In this document: positions 9,503 to 17,713 of the stretch, one piece after another
Position numbering within the stretch: position 1 is the first letter of the stretch
Layout: every line of letters begins with the position of its first letter
Assembly (NCBI RefSeq): GCF_002208135.1
Contig: NZ_CP021646.1
Location: 975,501 to 1,039,500, forward strand
Direction of reading: 5' to 3'
DNA from: Pseudoalteromonas piscicida
Lineage (GTDB): Bacteria; Pseudomonadota; Gammaproteobacteria; Enterobacterales; Alteromonadaceae
DNA: 64,000 nucleotides
Made by a program: the position numbers and the translations under genes
Notes under the pieces: model-generated
Database searches by the model: none
What the model saw: the letters and a program-made list of their open reading frames with translations, nothing else
What the model was told of the DNA's origin: nothing

Positions 9503-10135
9503 ATGTCAGTAGAAACTTCTCAACATGAACTAATAGTTAGATATTTAAATCCAGAAGATATCAACGTAGCCGCGAGTGTGCTGTATCAGGCTTACCATGA
9601 TGATCCGCTACTCAAGCAGGTATTGGAGGCAAAACAAGAAGCAATCTTTGAAAAAAAACTCAGGGCCTTAATACGAGAAGAGCTATCAGCGTTTGGCCAA
9701 ACGGGCCAGCCGATGGTTGGGTTATATCACCAAGATAGATTGGTTGCAGTAGCATGTGTTATTGCAAATGGCGATGAATTGGATGCGAACCGCCAGTGGC
9801 ATTGGCGATTACGGCTTATGATGAGTGCAGGATATTTGCAAACTCAGCAGCTTATCGATAAAGAGAAGTCGATTAGACAAGCGTTGCAAACGCAAGAACC
9901 ATGTCACTTTTTATCCCTAATTGCCGTTGATCCACATGTCCAAGGGCTTGGTTATGGCCATTATTTACTCACTGCACTTGATGATTTAATTGCACAAAGT
10001 GAAGAAACGAAAGGGATGGCAGTATTTATTACTAAGCCGGAACAAGCGCAGTTTTTTGCGGGTCACGGTTACCAAATCCTAAAAAATATGGCGTTTAGCT
10101 CGGTAGAGGGCACATTGTTATTTAAGAGCAAATAG
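9503..10135 (+). CDS. GNAT family N-acetyltransferase
   Basis: A 210-residue acyl-CoA-dependent acetyltransferase. Motif A, which binds the CoA pyrophosphate, is seen as VDPHVQGLGYG around residue 150, followed by a helix (HYLLTALDDLI) and a late strand with FFAGHGYQ. The ATG at 9503 is preferred over the GTG at 9500 because AAGGA lies six bases before it. The substrate cannot be told. It stands alone between the DUF2789 gene and the csrB-like RNA. Confidence 0.85.
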   Translation: MSVETSQHELIVRYLNPEDINVAASVLYQAYHDDPLLKQVLEAKQEAIFEKKLRALIREELSAFGQTGQPMVGLYHQDRLVAVACVIANGDELDANRQWHWRLRLMMSAGYLQTQQLIDKEKSIRQALQTQEPCHFLSLIAVDPHVQGLGYGHYLLTALDDLIAQSEETKGMAVFITKPEQAQFFAGHGYQILKNMAFSSVEGTLLFKSK

Positions 10136-10153
10136 CAACAATGGAAATTACCA

Positions 10154-10171
10154 TGTAAGAGATCTCGTACG
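10154..10171 (+). promoter_or_regulatory. GacA/UvrY-like binding box upstream of the CsrB-like RNA
   Basis: TGTAAG, six bases (AGATCT), then CGTACG. This matches the GacA/UvrY consensus TGTAAG-N6-CTTACA at 10 of 12 defined positions. It lies about 170 bases before the first GGA hairpin, the same distance at which GacA/UvrY act on csrB/rsm genes in E. coli and Pseudomonas. The match is seen directly; function is inferred. Confidence 0.5.
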
Positions 10172-10334
10172 AGAATGTGGGTTAAGGCGCTTTGTAGTAC
10201 CGAATTTGTAGTGTTTTTTTTAGTTATAATGTTGTTTTTAAAGGAGTTACTTTGTTTTTCTTTTAAATGACAAGAAAAAGATTGTTCCGAGCTATCTAAC
10301 AAAAGTGCTCAATCCCCGTAAACTTAACAATGTA

Positions 10335-10876
10335 AGGAAACACAAGAGCAGGAGCTCAGCGTCAAAGGATAAGGAATTTGACAACAAGAGAAGGATGTAT
10401 TGCATAGGGCAAGGAAGATCAGGAACTCGAGGAAGCGAGTGTGAAGCGGAGCTTCACTAGGGATAAGGAGACACATGGAGTGTCTAGGAGCGCGGGAAGC
10501 GTAGTGGAGCAAGGAAGAGTAAATAGGGACGAGCAAGGCTCTAGGATGAAGGAGCGCAATCTGGATGATTGCGAAGAGGATGGGTTACATCGGACGTAAC
10601 AATGTATAGGGAGCACATAGGGATTATGTGAAGCGGAGCCAAGATGGCATAGGAGCGCGGGAAGCGAAGTGGAGGCCAAGGGGCTAAAATGGAGATGCAC
10701 TGGAAGTGTTAATGGATGACACAAGGATGGGATTCGGGTAGGTCGGAGTACATACCCGTTCAGGGAAGAAGAATTGGCGGATTGCTTTTGGGTTGTAAAG
10801 CAGAGGATTGGATACCTCTTGGGATAATCGTCAGGATTGAGGCGCAGCAGATAGGCTAGCGCCTTAGTTTTTTGTG
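10335..10876 (+). ncRNA. csrB: CsrB-type CsrA-sequestering regulatory RNA, unusually large
   Basis: No plausible gene lies here, but the plus strand carries about 40 GGA motifs in about 500 bases, many exposed in the loop of a short perfect hairpin and others in AGGA linkers. Examples are GTGAAGC-GGA-GCTTCAC (10441-10457), AGACAC-ATGGA-GTGTCT (10469-10485), GCAATC-TGGAT-GATTGC (10556-10572) and CACATA-GGGAT-TATGTG (10614-10630). This is the signature of CsrB/CsrC/Rsm RNAs, which soak up the translation regulator CsrA. The RNA ends in an intrinsic terminator. In E. coli csrB lies between syd and yqcC, and the same genes flank it here. E. coli CsrB has 369 nt and about 20 motifs, so this one is about double. 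The exact 5' end is not certain; a TATAAT at 10225-10230 would make the RNA about 100 nt longer. Confidence 0.88.
10840..10873 (+). terminator. Rho-independent terminator of the CsrB-like RNA
   Basis: Stem AGGCGC-AGC paired with GCT-A-GCGCCT around a six-base loop, followed by TAGTTTTTT. It closes the GGA-rich region exactly where the GGA motifs stop. Confidence 0.85.
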
Positions 10877-11048
10877 GCGTTTGTAAATTTGATATTTATT
10901 TTCCTAGTAACTTAGTTGAAGTTTTCAAAACTCTCCGCTTGCAGTTTCATAATTACCTTTCGATCTCATTGCTAGATTATTCCAATCTCATTTTAGTCTT
11001 ATTTTTTAGTGCACGGTGTTGGCGCAATAAATAACTAAGGAAAAAGAA

Positions 11049-11395
11049 ATGGAATGGTATCTAACCGTTTTAAAAAGGTATTCTGATTTTAGTGGACGTT
11101 CAAGGCGCAAAGAATACTGGATGTTTATCTTGATAAATGCGTTGATAGGCTTTGCAATTGGTATTGTCGACGGGCTTTTTGGAACCTGTTTTTGACAGGT
11201 ATCTATTATTTGACGGTTCTAGTACCGACGGTTGCCGTATCTATTCGTCGTCTTCACGACACTGGACGCTCGGGCTGGTGGCTGCTAGTGAGCTTTGTGC
11301 CTATTGTCGGTTTATTAGTGATGATATATTTCACTACCATGGATAGTGAGATTGGTGATAACGATTACGGACCAAGCGTCAAAGGGTATGTTTAA
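11049..11395 (+). pseudogene. DUF805 family small membrane protein gene, frameshifted
   Basis: The ATG at 11049 begins a typical DUF805 protein (MEWYLTVLKRYSDFSGRSRR, then KEYWMFILIN), which stops at TGA 11193-11195 after LFGTCF. The rest of the family pattern continues in the -1 frame from about 11192: TGIYYLTVLVPTVAVSIRRL, then HDTGRSGWWLL and DNDYGPS, ending at 11395. One extra T in the T5 run at 11189-11193 would restore a protein of about 115 residues with its usual membrane helices. The lesion is therefore a one-base loss, either a true mutation or a sequencing error. The family is a common inner-membrane protein of unknown role. Confidence 0.82.
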
Positions 11396-11470
11396 AATAG
11401 TCGTACTATAAATTCAGAGTAGGTACTTGTATTCATATGAATTTAAGTGCCTACTTTCACACTCACCGGA

Positions 11471-11776
11471 TTAACTCGCGATTTTATAAGCAGGCAATTC
11501 TTTTTTGACTAATCGTTCATTTTCTAAGTAAAGCTTACCTTGATAGGCTGACTCGCCATCTGAACTAAACTCAAATATAAACTGGCTTTTTATTCCAAGC
11601 TTACCATCTTTTAATACCCCAAAACGGCGCTTACTACAGGCAACGCTTAGCAGTTGCACCTGCAAACTTTCAGCTTGATGCTGTGCATGCCTATTTGCCG
11701 CTTCTGCGATCTGGCGGCTATACCAAAATAGCGCGATAACAGATGAAACGATGATAAAAAGCCAAAGCGTTGTCAT
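11471..11776 (-). CDS. DUF3301 family protein
   Basis: 101 residues with one N-terminal membrane helix (about residues 3-20, WLFIIVSSVIALFWY) and a cytosolic or periplasmic basic tail. The central segment (CSKRRFGVLKDGKLGIKSQF) is typical of DUF3301, a family of Alteromonadales and Vibrio with no known function. Its start directly abuts the stop of the DUF3549 gene, so the two form one transcription unit; the pair is commonly found together. Confidence 0.85.
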   Translation of the reverse strand: MTTLWLFIIVSSVIALFWYSRQIAEAANRHAQHQAESLQVQLLSVACSKRRFGVLKDGKLGIKSQFIFEFSSDGESAYQGKLYLENERLVKKELPAYKIAS

Positions 11777-12805
11777 TTACGAAAATAACCTTCCAATTGC
11801 ACGAGACAGAGTTTCACTGCGATTTTCTGCTCTAATAATCCCTAAAACATGTGGGCGTAACATAGGTATTGCAACTAAGTCTGCGAAAATACTGCTGAAA
11901 AGTCCATCGATTTGATTATTCTCAGCGGCTTTTTCCATATAGGTAAAGAGCCTTTGTTGGTCGGTTAGTGTCTCCCAAGCACGCCCTGCAATAGTGAGTA
12001 AACAATCTGCATCTGACGCCAACTCGGATGCTAATATGAAGTCTACTGCTTGCGCGATGAGGCCAAGCGCGTGACTTCCCGACATCGCGCGCAAATTAGT
12101 GACTACGGCGTCCTTATTTTGCTGTTGGCATGCGTGGGTTAAAGCGGCTAAAAAGTCTTCGGTTTGTGATGTCGAGACTGTAACGTGTTCAAGCATGGCG
12201 GCTAATGGGGTTTTAACTTCTGCTGGCAACACAGACCAAGCCTGTTGTAGGTTGCTCGCGTTATGACCATGATCTAGACGCAAGGCAAAGTCAGCAATAC
12301 CTTGTAGCGCTATTTCTTGCCAGCGTTCGAATCCAAGCTTGCCAGAAAAGTAGAGTTCGGCGTGCTCGTAATATTGAGAAGCAGGGCGATTAAGTTCACG
12401 TTTTAATAGAGCATTGAATGCAGCTAATTTGTTTGCGTTTGGCGTGAAGACATAAGGGTTGTTATCGAGTTTTCCTTGAGCGGCTTCACCCGTAAGTTGT
12501 GTACCTAATGCTTCGAGTACCATGGAGGCAAAATGGTCACGGCTGGCGATAATAAGTTTGCTTTGCTCATCTAATGGAAACTTTAAAAACCACACATAAG
12601 GATCAACGGTTGCCTCATTATCCCAAAATTGAATCGCCATAATGGCATGACCGCCAAGTGGATAGGGATAAGGGACTTGAGTATTCTCAATTTGCGCAAA
12701 CTGCTTCTTGTCTATTTTTGTGATACGTCGACCCATATCATAGACCCGCCACTGCGTACCGGCGTTTGTTAGTAATTCACCTAAAGTTGAAATTTGCGCT
12801 GTCAT
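11777..12805 (-). CDS. DUF3549 family protein
   Basis: 342 residues counted from the ATG at 12803-12805, which has TAGAG seven bases before it; an earlier in-frame start at 12844 adds 13 residues that look unlike the family. The N-terminal part (TLGELLTNAG, then the basic MGRRITKI segment and a WFLKFPLDEQ strand) is typical of DUF3549, seen in Vibrio, Shewanella and Pseudoalteromonas next to yqcC/truC. No catalytic motif or membrane segment is visible and no function is assigned. It is followed at once by the DUF3301 gene. Confidence 0.85.
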   Translation of the reverse strand: MTAQISTLGELLTNAGTQWRVYDMGRRITKIDKKQFAQIENTQVPYPYPLGGHAIMAIQFWDNEATVDPYVWFLKFPLDEQSKLIIASRDHFASMVLEALGTQLTGEAAQGKLDNNPYVFTPNANKLAAFNALLKRELNRPASQYYEHAELYFSGKLGFERWQEIALQGIADFALRLDHGHNASNLQQAWSVLPAEVKTPLAAMLEHVTVSTSQTEDFLAALTHACQQQNKDAVVTNLRAMSGSHALGLIAQAVDFILASELASDADCLLTIAGRAWETLTDQQRLFTYMEKAAENNQIDGLFSSIFADLVAIPMLRPHVLGIIRAENRSETLSRAIGRLFS

Positions 12806-12963
12806 GAATGCTCTATATGTTACTTCTATTTTCAATATCGGCAATTATAGCTACTTTTCGGGGCGCTGATAAGCCTATGAAAAAGGAGCGCTTGAGAGAA
12901 TTGGCTAGCTCCTAAATAATGCAAATTGCTATACTGTAAAAAATTGAAAAAGAGACAGAACCG

Positions 12964-13281
12964 ATGAACTCGGAATTATTGATTCAGTTAGACGAACTTG
13001 AGACTTGTTTAAAAGCAACGGGCCTTTGGCAAGATGAGCCAATTTCGGCTAAGGCACTTACCTCAACAGAGCCATTTTGTTGCGATACGATGACCTTCGC
13101 GCAGTGGTTGCAATTTGTATTCTTGGGCAGAATGCGAACGATGGTAGAGAGCGGTGAAGCACTGCCTGACAATATGGCGATTGCGCCAATGGCTGAAATG
13201 GTGCTGAGTGAACATCTTTATTTTAATGCGGTGCATCAGTGCTTAAAAAACCTAGATAATACAATTGCAAAGAGCGCGTAA
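12964..13281 (+). CDS. yqcC: YqcC family protein
   Basis: A 105-residue all-helical protein of the YqcC family (E. coli 109). Conserved points are the LWQDEPIS segment, the MTFAQWLQFVFLGRM helix and the late NAVHQCLKNLD. Function is unknown. It precedes truC with a one-base overlap (TAATG), and truC precedes the flavodoxin in the same way, giving the same yqcC-truC-yqcA operon as in E. coli. This operon marks the far side of the csrB island. Confidence 0.92.
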   Translation: MNSELLIQLDELETCLKATGLWQDEPISAKALTSTEPFCCDTMTFAQWLQFVFLGRMRTMVESGEALPDNMAIAPMAEMVLSEHLYFNAVHQCLKNLDNTIAKSA

Positions 13282-14015
13282 TGCTTGAGATTTTATATCA
13301 AGATGCGCATTATGTTGCGATAAATAAGCCGTCAGGGTTATTGGTTCATCGCTCATTTTTGGATAAGCGAGAAACACAATTTGCGATGCAAATGCTGCGT
13401 GATCAACTAGGTCAACATGTTTTCCCTGTTCACCGTTTAGATAGACCGACGTCAGGCGTGCTGTTGTTTGCACTAAGCTCTGAAGCTGCGCGAGACATGA
13501 ATGAAGTCTTTGTTCGTGGTGATATTCAAAAACGCTATTTAGCGCTTGTTCGTGGGTTTGCTCCTGAATCTAGATTTGTCGACAGACCGCTGAAGGAAGA
13601 GCTCGATAAAATCGCTGACAAGTTTGCCTGTCAGGATAAAGCACCGCAGGAAGCGCAAACACAGATAAACTGTTTATTGCAGGGCAGTTTGCCAATTCCT
13701 TTTGGTAAGTATCCAAGTATCCGCTACTCATTGGTGGAATGCTTTCCTAAAACGGGCAGAAAACATCAAATCAGGCGCCACCTCAACTATTTAGCACATC
13801 CGATTATTGGCGATGTCAATCACGGTGATAATAAGCACAACCACTTTTTTGTCGATCATTTTGGCTTACGTCGGTTGATGTTATTTGCAACTAAGTTGGA
13901 ATTTGTACATCCTTATACCAACACAACAATTTCAATTACCGCGGATTTGGGGGAAGAAGCATTGGCTGTCTTCGCTCAGCTCGGTTGGTCAGACAACGAG
14001 AAGGATTATGAATAA
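13281..14015 (+). CDS. truC: tRNA pseudouridine(65) synthase TruC
   Basis: TruC turns U65 of tRNA-Ile and tRNA-Asp into pseudouridine. The RluA-family catalytic motif HRLDRPTSG is at residues 51-59, with the nucleophile D54. The later KTGRKHQIRRHL segment (about residues 155-166) and the HPIIGD motif are also in place. The length of 244 fits TruC (E. coli 260), shorter than RluD because there is no S4 domain. A tRNA-Asp array, one of its substrates, lies 7 kb away; this is probably chance. Confidence 0.94.
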   Translation: MLEILYQDAHYVAINKPSGLLVHRSFLDKRETQFAMQMLRDQLGQHVFPVHRLDRPTSGVLLFALSSEAARDMNEVFVRGDIQKRYLALVRGFAPESRFVDRPLKEELDKIADKFACQDKAPQEAQTQINCLLQGSLPIPFGKYPSIRYSLVECFPKTGRKHQIRRHLNYLAHPIIGDVNHGDNKHNHFFVDHFGLRRLMLFATKLEFVHPYTNTTISITADLGEEALAVFAQLGWSDNEKDYE

Positions 14016-14458
14016 TGGCAAAAGTTTCCATTTTCGTGGGAAGTATGTACGGCAATGCTGAAAACTTGGCAAACGACAGTGCTGAGTTTTTGAATAAATC
14101 GGGTCACGAGGCAAGTGTTATTGAACCAGCTTCCATCGCAGATGTAATGCAAGCTGAAAACATTTTATTTATTTCTTCTACCACTGGTTCTGGTGATATT
14201 CCCGATAACTTACAGCCTTTATTTTTGCAAATGCAAAGCGAATTTCCGATGCTAATAGGCAAAAAAGTGGCGGTCATCGCATTAGGGGACTCTAGTTATG
14301 GCGATACTTATTGCGGTGCTGGAAAGCAAATTGATGCCCTGATTGAAGAGCTGAACGCCACTCGAGCACAGCCGCGTTTAGACATCGATGCCTGTGAATA
14401 TTTTGAGCCTTGGGAGCCAGCGGAACCTTGGCTTCAAGCTTTGTCAAAAAGCCTTTAG
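14015..14458 (+). CDS. yqcA: Short-chain flavodoxin, YqcA/MioC type
   Basis: A 147-residue flavodoxin-like protein that should bind FMN and pass electrons. The phosphate-binding loop is GSMYGNAENL (residues 9-18) and the second FMN loop is TTGSGDIPDN (about residues 56-65). The third loop is ALGDSSYGDTYCGAG (about 89-103). Length and motifs fit YqcA (149 aa in E. coli) rather than the longer FldA. The ATG overlaps the truC stop by one base. Its redox partner is unknown; coupling to tRNA modification is suggested only by the operon. Confidence 0.88.
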   Translation: MAKVSIFVGSMYGNAENLANDSAEFLNKSGHEASVIEPASIADVMQAENILFISSTTGSGDIPDNLQPLFLQMQSEFPMLIGKKVAVIALGDSSYGDTYCGAGKQIDALIEELNATRAQPRLDIDACEYFEPWEPAEPWLQALSKSL

Positions 14459-14662
14459 GTTTTATCTTCTGTTCAAGCATTACCCTTCACTTTTCGCGGC
14501 TTATTAGGCCGCGTTGCCTGCTCAAATAGCAAACTCATCAGCATAGTCGTAGGAACGGGGAAATATAAATATTTACATTTTAGTTACGTTATGTGACATT
14601 GGTCTTGGTTGTATGAAAAATGACCGATATTATAAAGTTCAAATAATGAAAAGGAAAAGACA

Positions 14663-14863
14663 ATGATTAAACCGATTCTATTTGCTGTATCTGCTATTTT
14701 CGCCACCGCTATGTCGTCTAATGCTACCGCATTCGAAGAAATTTACCTTGAGTGTTACAAAAATGGTGAGTTGTTATGGGCTGACTCTTTTACTGATTAT
14801 CGAGATGCGGATAACGCATCAAGAATTTGCAGGAGGATTGGTGGTACGCCAATAATGTATTAG
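14663..14863 (+). CDS. Small secreted protein of unknown function
   Basis: 66 residues, with a good ribosome site (AAGGAAAAGAC, then ATG). The first 23 residues form a signal peptide ending near SNATA, leaving a mature peptide of about 43 residues with two cysteines (in LECYK and SRICRRI) that could form one disulphide bridge. The context is a lone gene between yqcA and mltD. I recognise no family and infer only export. Confidence 0.55.
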   Translation: MIKPILFAVSAIFATAMSSNATAFEEIYLECYKNGELLWADSFTDYRDADNASRICRRIGGTPIMY

Positions 14864-15034
14864 CGATATCAGTTCTTTATGAAATTTCCTTTAGATAATA
14901 CTAATCAGCTTTGAAGTCTAACCAAATTTGGGGTTTAAATCAGCTGTAAGCGACGTTGAAAAACTGCGTATTTAAACGATAGTGCTGTCGTAAGTTTTAA
15001 GGAAAAATGAGTCAAAAGCGCTGCTTTAATATGA

Positions 15035-15068
15035 AAAATCCAATATCTTCACTGATATTGGATTTTTA
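15035..15068 (-). terminator. Rho-independent terminator downstream of mltD
   Basis: Stem AATCCAATATC with GATATTGGATT around a six-base loop, with T-runs on either strand (TTTTT after the stem on both), so it can stop mltD and also rightward transcription from the small secreted-protein gene. Confidence 0.8.
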
Positions 15069-15091
15069 TTCTTAAACCCTATTTCTTAGCG

Positions 15092-16666
15092 CTAAACACG
15101 TTTTGTCTGAACTTTCAGTTTTAACTTCTGACCTGGCTGGAGATACTTTTGTCCAGTCAGGTTGTTCCATTTGACGATTTCATTCACGCTAACGTTAAAT
15201 TTAGTGGCGATACGTGCTAGTGAGTCGCCTTTACGCACTTTATAAGTGATTGTGCGCTCAGTGTTGACGAGTACGGTTTGATCCGCTGCCTTTTCATCTT
15301 TAAACACGGTAAGCTTTTGTCCAAGGCGCAAAACCGCATTGGTTTTTAACTTATTCCAGCTAGCTAATTGCTTAACCGTCACATCATATTCGCGGCTGAT
15401 ATCCCACAATGTATCGCCTGATTTTACCGTGTGGCTGAGCTTTTTCTTGGTTACTTTGTTGGCGGCAAGGCGCACTTCTGGTGGTAAATGCTCACTTTGC
15501 AATTCGCCATCACTGAGTGGCACCAATAGCTTCTGCCCAACACGGATCATATTTCCATCGATGCTATTGAGTGAGCGAATGGCGCCGATACTAGTATTAA
15601 ACTTAGTCGCGACGACCGACAGACTATCTCCTTTTTGCACCGTATAATATTGCCAACGAAGCCGATCTTTTACTTCTGTTTTAGCTAGTTTCTCTTGAAA
15701 AGCCTCAACCTTTTCCATGGGTAATAATAACTGGTGCGGACCATCTGGATCGGTGGCCCAACGATTAAACCCTGGATTCAGGCGATAGAGTTCAGTTAAA
15801 GAAATACCAGCCATTTCAGCGGCAAGCGCTAAATCAATCTGTGATCCTACCTCTACGGTGTCAACAACTTGGGCATTGATTATAGGCTGCCACGCGACGT
15901 TAAACTCATCTGAGCGTTTTAATAGGTCGGACAAGGCGAGTAATTTAGGAACATACGCGGTGGTTTCCCGAGGTAAATCGAGAGACCAAAAATCGGTAGG
16001 TAAATGCTTTTTACGATTTTTTCGGATTGCTCTGAGCAATCGACCTTCACCTGAATTGTAAGCGGCAATTGCGTTTAACCAGTCGCCTTCCAGTGTTTTA
16101 TGGAGATAGGTGAGATAATCAAGTGCCGCTTGCGTTGATGCGATAATATCGCGACGACCGTCATACCACCAATTTTGTTTGAGGTTAAAGCGTTCACCGG
16201 TTTGTGGCATAAATTGCCAAATACCGGAAGCGGTGCGGTGTGAATAGCCAAATGGATCGAATGCGCTTTCCACAATAGGTAACAACGCGATTTCAACAGG
16301 CATATTACGCTTTTCTACTTCTTCAACAATGTAGTAGAGGTAAGGCTCTGCACGTTTTGCAATCCGGTCTAAATAGGCTTGGTGACGTTGATAGTAATTA
16401 CGTTCGGCGACAACTGGTCGATTTTGCGGTACTTCGATAGATAACTGATAACGGATCCGCTCCCATACATCATCAAATACAGGCACAGCCTCTTCATCTT
16501 CGTCTTGCCATGAGGTACTGAGTGTTTGAGATATATCATAAGGGCTCGCGTGATCTAAGTTGGCCTGCTTCATTTGTTCAGTTGCAGTTTCCAATGGTGT
16601 TTCTTGCGTGATTTCACAACCACTTAATATTGCTGATGATGCAATAATAAAGGCGAGCTTTTTCAT
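15092..16666 (-). CDS. mltD: Membrane-bound lytic murein transglycosylase D
   Basis: MltD cuts the glycan strands of peptidoglycan and leaves 1,6-anhydro ends. The 524-residue protein has a lipoprotein signal with lipobox LSGC (C17), an SLT domain from about residue 110 to 260 with the catalytic glutamate E133 in PIVESAFDP, the GIWQFMP motif, and AYNSGEG later. Three LysM peptidoglycan-binding repeats follow at about 340-385, 413-457 and 475-520 (E. coli has two, many relatives three). In E. coli mltD also neighbours gloB, as here. Confidence 0.96.
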   Translation of the reverse strand: MKKLAFIIASSAILSGCEITQETPLETATEQMKQANLDHASPYDISQTLSTSWQDEDEEAVPVFDDVWERIRYQLSIEVPQNRPVVAERNYYQRHQAYLDRIAKRAEPYLYYIVEEVEKRNMPVEIALLPIVESAFDPFGYSHRTASGIWQFMPQTGERFNLKQNWWYDGRRDIIASTQAALDYLTYLHKTLEGDWLNAIAAYNSGEGRLLRAIRKNRKKHLPTDFWSLDLPRETTAYVPKLLALSDLLKRSDEFNVAWQPIINAQVVDTVEVGSQIDLALAAEMAGISLTELYRLNPGFNRWATDPDGPHQLLLPMEKVEAFQEKLAKTEVKDRLRWQYYTVQKGDSLSVVATKFNTSIGAIRSLNSIDGNMIRVGQKLLVPLSDGELQSEHLPPEVRLAANKVTKKKLSHTVKSGDTLWDISREYDVTVKQLASWNKLKTNAVLRLGQKLTVFKDEKAADQTVLVNTERTITYKVRKGDSLARIATKFNVSVNEIVKWNNLTGQKYLQPGQKLKLKVQTKRV

Positions 16667-16696
16667 AAATGCGTTCTTTTGCTTGGGGGTTCGGAC

Positions 16697-16722
16697 AAAA
16701 ACTCGGCAATATTACCGAGTTT
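16697..16722 (-). terminator. Possible terminator after gloB, in the mltD leader
   Basis: Read on the minus strand: AAACTCGG, loop TAATATTG, CCGAGTTTTTGT. It lies between the gloB stop and the mltD start, so it may end gloB transcription or attenuate read-through into mltD. Confidence 0.5.
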
Positions 16723-16893
16723 GTATCAGCATTTAAAGCTTCTTTATTATTTTATTTAGATCCTATAAAAATCCCCAGACATGCTTACCTTTGGCGGTAC
16801 TGCAAAGAAAGCGGATAATTTATTCAATACTTCCCGTGTAAGTGTGCCAAAAAAGCGTCATTTTGGCGTTACATTAGGTCACTATTGAATATT

Positions 16894-17661
16894 TTAGAAG
16901 TTATCCTTCCATTTTCTCAGCGCACCAAAGCGAGCTTCTGGTGTATTTTCTGACGCGATAAATTGCGGTGGAACATGGGTGAGAATGGCTTCATTTGCGG
17001 CACGTACAAAAGGATTGATTGCTTTTTGCTGTTCAATTGTCGTAGGTACTGTACGCTCGTTATTGGCACGTAATGACTTTGCTTGTTGGTGATACTGGGT
17101 TAGTGCTTGGTTAGTAGGCTCAACAGCCTCAGCAAAAGCAAGGTTCGCGAGCGTGTACTCGTGCGTGCAATACACTTTACATGTATCGGGTAGGGTCAGT
17201 AGCTTTTTAAAGGAGTGCCACATTTGGCTTGGGGTTCCCTCAAAAAGTCTACCGCAGCCAGCATTGAATAACGTATCACCCGTAAAAGCCAGCTCATCAT
17301 TTACATAACAGATATGGTCTAACGTGTGCCCTGGGGTGGCGATGATATTCAGCGTGGTATCAAAAAGCGTGATCTTATCGTTTTCACGAAGGCCATGAGT
17401 AATGCCTTTATATTTACCATCCTTTGGTCCATAGACTGTTAAGCTGGGAAAATACGATAAAAGCGGGGCAATGCCATCCGTATGATCCCAATGATGATGG
17501 GTAACTAATATGCCTTCGAGTGTTAAATCAAATTTGGCGAGGTAATCTAAAACGGGTTGTTCATCACCTGGATCAACTACCCAACAGTTTGCACCTAGAG
17601 GGTCTTTTATCACCCAGATATAATTGTCATCAAATGCTTTGATTGCATCGACTTGCACCAT
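16894..17661 (-). CDS. gloB: Hydroxyacylglutathione hydrolase (glyoxalase II)
   Basis: GloB hydrolyses S-lactoylglutathione to lactate and glutathione, the second step of methylglyoxal detoxification. It is a metallo-beta-lactamase-fold enzyme of 255 residues with the binuclear metal motif THHHWDHTDG (H55, H57, D59, H60), the ATPGHTLDH segment, FTGDTLF and the HEYT motif. The C-terminal GLO2 region with RKWKD closes it. The gene is divergent from the methyltransferase gene, as gloB-yafS in E. coli. Confidence 0.96.
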   Translation of the reverse strand: MVQVDAIKAFDDNYIWVIKDPLGANCWVVDPGDEQPVLDYLAKFDLTLEGILVTHHHWDHTDGIAPLLSYFPSLTVYGPKDGKYKGITHGLRENDKITLFDTTLNIIATPGHTLDHICYVNDELAFTGDTLFNAGCGRLFEGTPSQMWHSFKKLLTLPDTCKVYCTHEYTLANLAFAEAVEPTNQALTQYHQQAKSLRANNERTVPTTIEQQKAINPFVRAANEAILTHVPPQFIASENTPEARFGALRKWKDNF

Positions 17662-17713
17662 AACGCAATGCTCTATAAAGTGATTAGTAACACCAGTATA
17701 ACGAGCTTAGTAA

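Noticed and set aside
10324..10724. Two minus-strand open frames of 70 and 101 codons
   Set aside because: They are antisense to the GGA-hairpin RNA; their Ser/Leu/Pro-rich composition merely mirrors the GGA motifs, and they have no ribosome sites.
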